Origin: CAYSRM01 sp964475205
GTDB lineage: Bacteria > Verrucomicrobiota > Kiritimatiellia > UBA8416 > CAYSRM01
Reading direction: 5' to 3'
Assembly (NCBI GenBank): GCA_964475205.1
Contig: CAYYVQ010000067.1
Location: 1-14,246 of the forward strand
Length of the DNA: 14,246 nt
Shown: one piece after another, positions 6,827-11,388 of the stretch
How the letters are laid out: every line of letters starts with the position of its first letter
How positions within the stretch are numbered: position 1 is the first letter of the stretch
The notes under the pieces: generated by a model
Told to the model about the DNA's origin: nothing
Seen by the model: only the letters and a program-made list of their open reading frames with translations
Database searches by the model: none
Made by a program: the position numbers and the translations under genes

Positions 6827-7531
6827 TTATCGGTTCCTGCTGCCTTTTACCAGGGCAAAGAAACGATCCTCATACTCTTCGAAAAGGTTATGATCCCGTA
6901 ATTTCTTTGCAAGGTTTTTGATCAGATCCGGATCTTTGGCGGCTGCCGCAAAATCATGTTCCAGCTCCTCCCGGATGCGCTGGGTCGGGTTGCTCTGCAT
7001 AAGAAACATCCCCTTGTGTTCCATATCGCGCACATTTGCCGGAACGGATTTTTTGATCACTTCCCAGAACAGTTTTACCAGGCATACATCCCATGGATCA
7101 TCCACTCCGTAGACCACTGCGCTGAGCGGATCGCGCTTCTCTTCTACTGATTTCCTGACATTTTCAGCGACAGTGTCCGGGTTCTCGCTGATGATATGCT
7201 CGCTATAGTTCTCTTTCTTCAGGTTGTATCCGTATTCAAGAATCCGCAATTGCTGTTCATGGCTTTTCAACCATTCTACGTATTCCCGCGCTTCGTCGCC
7301 GAACCCTTCCAACACAGTGTCGGAATATGCTTCAGGAGTAATAATAGTCGGCTTGCTGGCCTGAATCCGTCCTTCGCGCACACGTGTGGTGTTGGCCTTG
7401 TCCATAAGCTCGCTGACTAAATGATAGTTCAACACCGTGGCGCCGAAGGTTTCAAGATTGTTCCGGGGCATAAGAAGCACCTCGGTGTTGTTAACAGCGT
7501 ACCAGAAATCAAATGAATCTTTTTTGTGCAT
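6827..7531 (-). CDS. Conserved hypothetical protein (possibly PVC-specific)
   Basis: I do not recognise a named domain. The predicted protein has about 234 residues, is soluble and acidic to neutral, and has no signal peptide or membrane segment. It begins MHKKDSFDFWYAVNNTEVLLMP. Distinctive stretches are NNLETFGATVLNYHLVSELMD, RVREGRIQASKP, EGFGDEAREYVEWL, YGVDDPWDVCLVKL and a C-terminal helical region rich in Lys, Glu and Asp. FWYAVNNTEV...LETFG is a run I associate with uncharacterised proteins of Verrucomicrobia and Lentisphaerae, unverified here. The frame is open to 7594, but I place the start at ATG 7531 because the protein-like character begins there; the ribosome site is weak. ATG 7471 is the alternative. 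It precedes leuC by 53 bases on the same strand. No function can be assigned. Confidence 0.8.
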   Translation of the reverse strand: MHKKDSFDFWYAVNNTEVLLMPRNNLETFGATVLNYHLVSELMDKANTTRVREGRIQASKPTIITPEAYSDTVLEGFGDEAREYVEWLKSHEQQLRILEYGYNLKKENYSEHIISENPDTVAENVRKSVEEKRDPLSAVVYGVDDPWDVCLVKLFWEVIKKSVPANVRDMEHKGMFLMQSNPTQRIREELEHDFAAAAKDPDLIKNLAKKLRDHNLFEEYEDRFFALVKGSRNR

Positions 7532-7912
7532 AATCCAGATATAATAGCAGAGCATTAGTTTGTTGCAAAAGGCAAAAGTTTGAAAACCCGTCAAACCGCA
7601 TTGTCAAGAAGAGTGTGTACTTTCAGACAAAAACGGATCACCGATAGCTCGTCCCGGGATATTTATCCATTTTTTCTGACACACTATTCCATAAACATAA
7701 GTTTCTGCCTGATCGGAATCGAATTTACTGGCTGTAATTAACTGCGAGCACGAGCATGATGACGATTATGAACAGCAGCGAGGCTTCCGCCTGTATCTTT
7801 CCTCAAGTTACATGTTGTTTCAGCAGAATCGACATAGTTAACCCGCATATCTCACAAAATTCCCGCTGCGTACGTTGTTTCCCGGTTCTGAAGAGTTAAT
7901 GGGCGGATCAGG
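7532..7912. other. Non-coding stretch between the hypothetical gene and dtd
   Basis: About 380 bases carry no convincing gene on either strand. The left end would hold the hypothetical gene's promoter; its minus-strand sequence near 7540 is A/T-rich with no clear -35/-10 pair. The centre holds a short hexamer array (7746-7775). At 7842-7858 the words CCCGCAT and CTCACA resemble ones at 17-32. I see no terminator hairpin with a T-run after dtd. Confidence 0.6.
7746..7775 (+). repeat. Hexamer-phased repeat, locus B
   Basis: Five consecutive six-base units all begin with GA: GAGCAC, GAGCAT, GATGAC, then GATTAT and GAACAG. Phase and unit pattern match the arrays at 109-222 and 8434-8499. No inverted partner array is visible beside it, so this may be a half-element or a decayed copy. 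Confidence 0.55.
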
Positions 7913-8371
7913 CTAATCCGGCGATTGGGATGAATTCAGTTCTATTGTCACAGGCCCGTCGTTTACCAGTTCCACGGACATGCTGGCCTGAAATGTTCCT
8001 GTTTTGACTTTTTCGGGGCTCATGCATTGTCTGAGCAGATTGATATACAGATTGTAGAGCCTGTCAGCCTCTTCCGGACGCGCTGCCTCCACAAAGCTGG
8101 GCCGGTTTCCCTTTTTTGTGTTGGCGCATAATGTGAACTGAGACACGACTAGTATCTCACCGTCAATCTGCTGGATGGAAAGGTTCATTTTTCCGTCCAG
8201 ATCCGGAAATATACGCAGTCCGATAGTCTTTCGAGCCAGGTAAGATGCATCTTCCTCTGTGTCATTGCGGGTTACACCAAGCAAAACAAGATAGCCTTTT
8301 CCTGTTTCAGTCAAAGGCCGTCCTTCCACTGCAACGCTTGCCCTGGCAACCCTCTGTATAAGAGCTTTCAT
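7913..8371 (-). CDS. dtd: D-aminoacyl-tRNA deacylase
   Basis: This 152-residue DTD enzyme hydrolyses D-amino acids (and glycine mischarged on tRNA-Ala) from tRNA, as a homodimer in the cytoplasm. The family signatures are clear: VSQFTLCANTKKGNRPSF (76-93) and the C-terminal VELVNDGPVTI, which holds the Gly139-cisPro140 pair that enforces chirality. The N-terminus MKALIQRVARASV is typical. The length is normal. The ATG at 8371 has only a weak GGAA about eight bases upstream. The gene stands alone on the minus strand, flanked by two non-coding stretches that both contain hexamer repeats. Nothing suggests damage. Confidence 0.95.
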   Translation of the reverse strand: MKALIQRVARASVAVEGRPLTETGKGYLVLLGVTRNDTEEDASYLARKTIGLRIFPDLDGKMNLSIQQIDGEILVVSQFTLCANTKKGNRPSFVEAARPEEADRLYNLYINLLRQCMSPEKVKTGTFQASMSVELVNDGPVTIELNSSQSPD

Positions 8372-8433
8372 AGTATTGTTCCGCGCCCTGTTTCTCTTGA
8401 TAGACCCGACCGGCGGGGTCCAGGCCTGTTTAT

Positions 8434-8499
8434 GTTTTCCCGATCATAATCGTAATCCTAATCGAATTTTGGCCTGTACTCGATTACGATTACGAATAG
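8434..8499. repeat. Hexamer-phased inverted repeat, locus C
   Basis: On the minus strand 8463-8434 reads as five units: GATTAG, GATTAC, GATTAT, then GATCGG and GAAAAC. On the plus strand 8482-8499 reads as three: GATTAC, GATTAC and GAATAG. The arms 8450-8465 and 8480-8495 are complementary at 15 of 16 bases, with a 14-base loop at 8466-8479. The loop contains TTTTGGCCTG, which also occurs at 232-241 beside locus A. It lies in the roughly 300-base divergent gap between dtd and the UPF0047 gene, apart from the promoter at 8613. Confidence 0.75.
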
Positions 8500-8612
8500 A
8501 AGTGGGGCGCGCCTGCCCTCAATCATTTCTCGAATTACAGGTTTTTTCAACGAAATCTGATTCATTGTCGGATTTCATGATTTCGTCCCGAAATTCCTTA
8601 TTGATTCTTCTC

Positions 8613-8641
8613 TTGTGCTGGAAGCCTTGGCTTAATATTGT
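8613..8641 (+). promoter_or_regulatory. Candidate promoter of the UPF0047 operon
   Basis: TTGTGC (8613-8618) and TATTGT (8636-8641) are 17 bases apart, upstream of a strong AGGAGG ribosome site (8665-8670) that sits six bases before the ATG. The leader would be about 28 bases. No TPP riboswitch-like structure is visible in it. Confidence 0.5.
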
Positions 8642-8676
8642 CGTATGCATTAATAACTGTCAACAGGAGGTTATGA

Positions 8677-9063
8677 ATGGAAGAATTTACGGTAAATACG
8701 AATGCGCGAAGTGAATTTATCAATATTTCTCGTGATGTCAGCAAATGCATTGCTTCTGCAGGAATAAAAAACGGTACTGTCAGCGTGTATGTGCCTCATA
8801 CTACGGCCGGAGTCACGATTAATGAAAATGCCGATCCCGATGTTATGAGGGATATCAATGAGACGCTTGAGCGCCTTGTCCCATGGAATGATGGATACCG
8901 CCATTCCGAGGGAAATGCGGCGGCGCATGTAAAGAGCAGTCTCATGGGCTCTTCGGCGAGGATTCCCGTTGAGAATGGACAACTTCAACTAGGCACGTGG
9001 CAGGGAATCTATTTCTGTGAATTCGACGGTCCACGCAGTCGCCGCGTGTGGGTATCCCAGTGA
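8677..9063 (+). CDS. UPF0047/YjbQ family protein
   Basis: This 128-residue cytoplasmic protein belongs to the UPF0047 (YjbQ) family. Conserved blocks are PHTTAGVTINENADPDV (40-56), HSEGNAAAHVKSSLMG (76-91) and GTWQGIYFCEFDGPRSRR (106-123). His41, His76 and His84 are the likely metal or catalytic residues. E. coli YjbQ shows weak thiamine-phosphate synthase activity, so databases often say secondary thiamine-phosphate synthase, but the physiological role is unsettled. The length and the intact motifs are normal. It leads a three-gene unit: its stop overlaps the next start (GTGA) and a parvulin follows directly. This grouping does not suggest thiamine synthesis, and no thi genes are present. 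Confidence 0.93.
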   Translation: MEEFTVNTNARSEFINISRDVSKCIASAGIKNGTVSVYVPHTTAGVTINENADPDVMRDINETLERLVPWNDGYRHSEGNAAAHVKSSLMGSSARIPVENGQLQLGTWQGIYFCEFDGPRSRRVWVSQ

Positions 9064-9707
9064 ATCCTGGTCACAGACCGAGGGCGGCCTTGCTTGCGGG
9101 CGCTACCGGGTCGGGTAAGACGCCGCTTGGCATCTATCTTGCCTCTAACGGTTTGTGGGGCAGCAGGTGTTTCCATTTTGATTTCGGGGCGGAACTCAGA
9201 AGAATCAACGCCGGAAAGGCGGAACATGATCTCAGCCGTTCAGAACTGGAAGTAATCAGGAAAAGTCTTGCAACCGGATCTGTTCTGGAACAGCACGATT
9301 ATGGCATCGCCGGGAATCTGATCAGACGGTTTGTCTCCGCGAACAACAGTTATCAGGACGACTGGATACTTCTCAATGGTTTCCCGAGAAACGCAGGCCA
9401 GGCGGCTTGCGTGTCGGAATTCCTGGATCTCAGGGCCTTGATAATGCTTACAGCCGGATCCGAAGTTGCAAGGACCAGGATCAGGCTCGACTCCGGCGGT
9501 GACCGGGCAGGGCGGTCTGACGACACTACCGAACTCGTAGAACGTAAACTTGAAGATTTCAGAGAGCAGTATAACTCCCTTATTCATTTCTTTGAAGCCA
9601 GGAGCGCTGCGGTATACTATATTCCCGTATCAATCAACACTGGACCGGAAGAAATAGGCGAAAAACTGGAAAAACAAGCGGCCGGACAAACGGCAGGGGA
9701 GGGTTAG
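9060..9707 (+). CDS. Divergent adenylate-kinase-like nucleoside monophosphate kinase
   Basis: This P-loop kinase has about 215 residues. The Walker A is GATGSGKT (14-21). NGFPRN matches the adenylate kinase LDGFPRT motif, and GRSDDTTELVERKL matches the C-terminal GRxDD...Rl segment carrying catalytic arginines. Between them the LID is short (RIRLDSGGDRA), without zinc-binding cysteines. Two canonical features are altered: GKGT becomes GKTP, and the NMP-binding STGDMLR region reads DFGAELRR. It may therefore use another monophosphate, or act as an accessory kinase rather than the essential Adk. I start at GTG 9060, which overlaps the previous stop as GTGA; an upstream GTG at 9048 would lengthen it by four residues. 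Its position between UPF0047 and a parvulin gives no direct clue to substrate. Confidence 0.75.
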   Translation: MNPGHRPRAALLAGATGSGKTPLGIYLASNGLWGSRCFHFDFGAELRRINAGKAEHDLSRSELEVIRKSLATGSVLEQHDYGIAGNLIRRFVSANNSYQDDWILLNGFPRNAGQAACVSEFLDLRALIMLTAGSEVARTRIRLDSGGDRAGRSDDTTELVERKLEDFREQYNSLIHFFEARSAAVYYIPVSINTGPEEIGEKLEKQAAGQTAGEG

Positions 9708-10586
9708 ATGGCATTAAAAATTAACGGACGCGAAATACCTGAAAGCGCAATAAGGTATGAATACGACAGGTTGATAAAGTTCTATTCGGATCATATGACT
9801 GCCGAGCGGCTTAAGGAACTGAGTTCAGAGATTATGGACAAAGCCAGGGAACAGGCTATAGGATCGGCGCTGCTTTTCGAGGCAGCACAGAAGCTGGACA
9901 TCAGGGTTTCTCGCGAAGAAGTGGACGAGCGTTATCAGAATATGGTTAAAAAAGCTGGTGGCACAGAAGCCTTTGATCAAATGATGAAAACCCAGGGCTT
10001 GAGCGAAGATCTTGTTCGAAATAGCATAGAGCAGGGGCGGAAGGTTGATTTACTTGTGGAACGGAAACTGTCTGATATTGGCGATCCTACGGAAAAGGAC
10101 ATAGAGGACTATTTTGAGGAACATAAATCTGATTACGTAAAACCTGAAATGGCGCAGGTCCAGCATATTCTTGTAAAGCCGGATTCCAGTGGAGAGAGCG
10201 ACAAAGAGACGGCAAGGTCCAAGCTCCTGTCCATAAAAAACAGGATAGACCAGGGAGCAAAATTCAGCGATGAAGCTGCGGCTCATTCAGAATGCGACAG
10301 CGGCGCAAAGACAGGCGGAAGTCTGGGGTGGGTGCAGCGCGGTATGATGCTGCCTGAACTGGATGAGGTCATTTTTTCGCTGGATATCGGCGAGATAAGC
10401 GATGTTGTGGAAAGCAGCCTGGGTTTGCACATTCTCAGAAAGACCGCCCATGAAAAAGGCGGCGAGGTAACTTATGTCGAGGCCCGCGAGAAAGTTCGCG
10501 AATATCTCCGGCACCTGTATCGCGGCAAGGCAATATCGCAGTTTGTAGATGAGCTTAAGGAAAAAGCCGTTATCGAAGAAGAGTAA
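9708..10586 (+). CDS. Parvulin-type peptidyl-prolyl isomerase, probably cytoplasmic
   Basis: This 292-residue protein has a SurA/trigger-factor-like helical N-terminal half (about 1-140). A single parvulin (PpiC) domain follows at about 148-250, seen in QVQHILVK, FSDEAAAHSECDSGAKTGGSLGWVQRG and SSLGLHILRK. A charged C-terminal helix ends in VIEEE. Parvulins catalyse cis-trans isomerisation at proline. No signal peptide or lipobox is present at MALKINGREIP, unlike SurA, PrsA or PpiD, so a cytoplasmic chaperone role is likely. The ATG directly follows the stop of the kinase gene, and AGGGGAGGG serves as ribosome site inside the kinase's last codons. It is the last gene of the three-gene unit. 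Confidence 0.92.
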   Translation: MALKINGREIPESAIRYEYDRLIKFYSDHMTAERLKELSSEIMDKAREQAIGSALLFEAAQKLDIRVSREEVDERYQNMVKKAGGTEAFDQMMKTQGLSEDLVRNSIEQGRKVDLLVERKLSDIGDPTEKDIEDYFEEHKSDYVKPEMAQVQHILVKPDSSGESDKETARSKLLSIKNRIDQGAKFSDEAAAHSECDSGAKTGGSLGWVQRGMMLPELDEVIFSLDIGEISDVVESSLGLHILRKTAHEKGGEVTYVEAREKVREYLRHLYRGKAISQFVDELKEKAVIEEE

Positions 10587-10634
10587 GGGATTGGCGCGCA
10601 ATTCATGGAAATGCGTGGTGATTTGCTAACTTGC

Positions 10635-10663
10635 TTGACGGTGTCGGGCGCTTGGCTTATTCT
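10635..10663 (+). promoter_or_regulatory. Promoter of the tRNA-Pro gene
   Basis: TTGACG (10635-10640) and TATTCT (10658-10663) are exactly 17 bases apart and about 25 bases upstream of the tRNA. This is the best sigma-70-type promoter in the window. Confidence 0.7.
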
Positions 10664-10687
10664 CTGCTTTTTTCTTTCTGGAAGTAA

Positions 10688-10764
10688 CGGGGCGTAGCGC
10701 AGTTTGGCAGCGCGCTTGAATGGGGTTCAAGAGGTCCCGAGTTCGAATCTCGGCGCCCCGACCA
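10688..10764 (+). tRNA. tRNA-Pro(GGG)
   Basis: A complete 77-base cloverleaf folds from the sequence. The acceptor stem CGGGGCG/CGCCCCG pairs at 10688-10694 and 10754-10760. The D stem is GCGC/GCGC, and the anticodon stem CTTGA/TCAAG encloses loop ATGGGGT, giving anticodon GGG (proline CCC/CCT codons). The T arm is CCGAG-TTCGAAT-CTCGG. The discriminator is A and the 3' CCA is encoded. C at position 1 is characteristic of bacterial tRNA-Pro. It has its own promoter, and a hairpin begins within its last two bases. Confidence 0.97.
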
Positions 10765-10799
10765 GCCTTCGCTCGCAGCTTAGCGAAGAGCGAAGGCTG
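10763..10799 (+). repeat. 12-bp hairpin overlapping the tRNA 3' end
   Basis: Arms 10763-10774 and 10788-10799 (CAGCCTTCGCTC and its complement) pair perfectly around a 13-base loop. The 5' arm begins with the last two bases of the encoded CCA. The AGCGAAG unit occurs twice in the 3' half (10782-10788 and 10789-10795). A short pyrimidine/T-rich run (CCTCCTTTT) comes about nine bases later, so a transcription end is possible but not canonical. Confidence 0.6.
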
Positions 10800-10810
10800 T
10801 TCGAACCTCC

Positions 10811-10838
10811 TTTTGAATGCCGGATTTTGAATGCCGGA
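10811..10838. repeat. Perfect 14-bp tandem duplication
   Basis: TTTTGAATGCCGGA occurs twice head to tail, at 10811-10824 and 10825-10838. It lies between the tRNA hairpin and the 3' edge of the GH28 remnant, where it may mark a repaired break or an insertion junction. Confidence 0.8.
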
Positions 10839-10857
10839 TATAGGTTGAAAGCTCGAC

Positions 10858-11231
10858 CACGGGAGCATTGATTTTCACGCCATGTATGGCGCCATGGTTG
10901 CAGGCGAGGAGCCAGAGAGTCCAGAAGGGCATATTGGTCAATGTGATATCGCTATAGAAACATTTTCGCATCCGATAAGAGCAAGCATCTGCGACGGACG
11001 CCACCCCCTCGGCAGACGGTGACAGGGTGAGTGGACGGGATCGGTGGACCCCAGAAAGGTGTCGCCGTTTCCGTCGATGGTCCCCATCCCGCTGATGGAT
11101 ATGTTCTTTGCGCCACGTACGTAAATCAGATGTCCTCGGGGAACCCTCATGCCGAAACCGTCATCCTTCGAACTGCCGGAACCGATGTACTGCGGAATTG
11201 AGCTGGCTATGTCAATTCCGCAGGCAAACTG
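10858..11231 (-). pseudogene. Fragment of a GH28 (polygalacturonase-like) gene, frameshifted
   Basis: Minus-strand frames join into a piece of a right-handed beta-helix pectinase. The first frame, from about 11217, includes GHLIYVRGAKNISISGMG, IDGNGD and RPSQMLALIGCENVSI, then hits a stop. Shifting one base near 10951-10952 continues the same family pattern as SDITLTNMPFWTLWLLAC and GVKINAPV. These match the GH28 segment in which N-ITGxGxIDGxG is followed by RP..l....C.nv.i..itl.nsP.Wtl. Loss of about one base explains the frameshift. The catalytic NTDGiD region that should follow is missing, as is any N-terminus or signal peptide, so both ends are truncated. The 5' edge coincides with the hairpin at 11234. 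It is a dead relic of a secreted polysaccharide-degrading enzyme. Confidence 0.72.
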
Positions 11232-11233
11232 GC

Positions 11234-11279
11234 CAGTCCGGGTAGGGGCCGGGGTTGCCCCCGGCCCCTACCCGGACTG
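11234..11279. repeat. 21-bp perfect hairpin with GTAGGGGC/GCCCCTAC core
   Basis: Arms 11234-11254 and 11259-11279 are perfectly complementary over 21 bases with a four-base TTGC loop. The plus-strand continuation is A-rich and the minus-strand continuation is not T-rich, so it is not a standard terminator. The GTAGGGGC...GCCCCTAC core is of a kind seen as dispersed palindromes in many bacterial genomes. It sits exactly between the truncated GH28 relic and the promoter of the next gene. Confidence 0.8.
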
Positions 11280-11288
11280 AAAAAATAA

Positions 11289-11318
11289 TTGACTTTGCGT
11301 TGTCTTGTCACATATGGT
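11289..11318 (+). promoter_or_regulatory. Candidate promoter of the 910-residue secreted protein gene
   Basis: TTGACT (11289-11294) and TATGGT (11313-11318) are 18 bases apart and begin ten bases after the hairpin. The leader would be about 65 bases, ending in AGGGG (11379-11383) five bases before the ATG. Confidence 0.45.
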
Positions 11319-11388
11319 CACTGCTATTGTTGAGATTTAACGACATGTTGAATTTGACACAAAAAAGCATGAAGTACGAGGGGTAGAT

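Noticed and set aside
8500..8676. TPP riboswitch upstream of the UPF0047 gene
   Set aside because: None of the conserved thi-box words are visible and the predicted leader is only about 28 bases long.
10287..10601. Antisense open frames over the parvulin, citrate synthase and leuC genes
   Set aside because: They mirror genes with clear family motifs, lack ribosome sites and encode low-complexity Cys/Arg/Ser-rich sequence.
10688..11388. Attachment site at the tRNA 3' end with a direct repeat
   Set aside because: I found no repeat of the tRNA 3' end longer than the seven bases GTTCGAA (10800-10806), which is too short to support an att pair.
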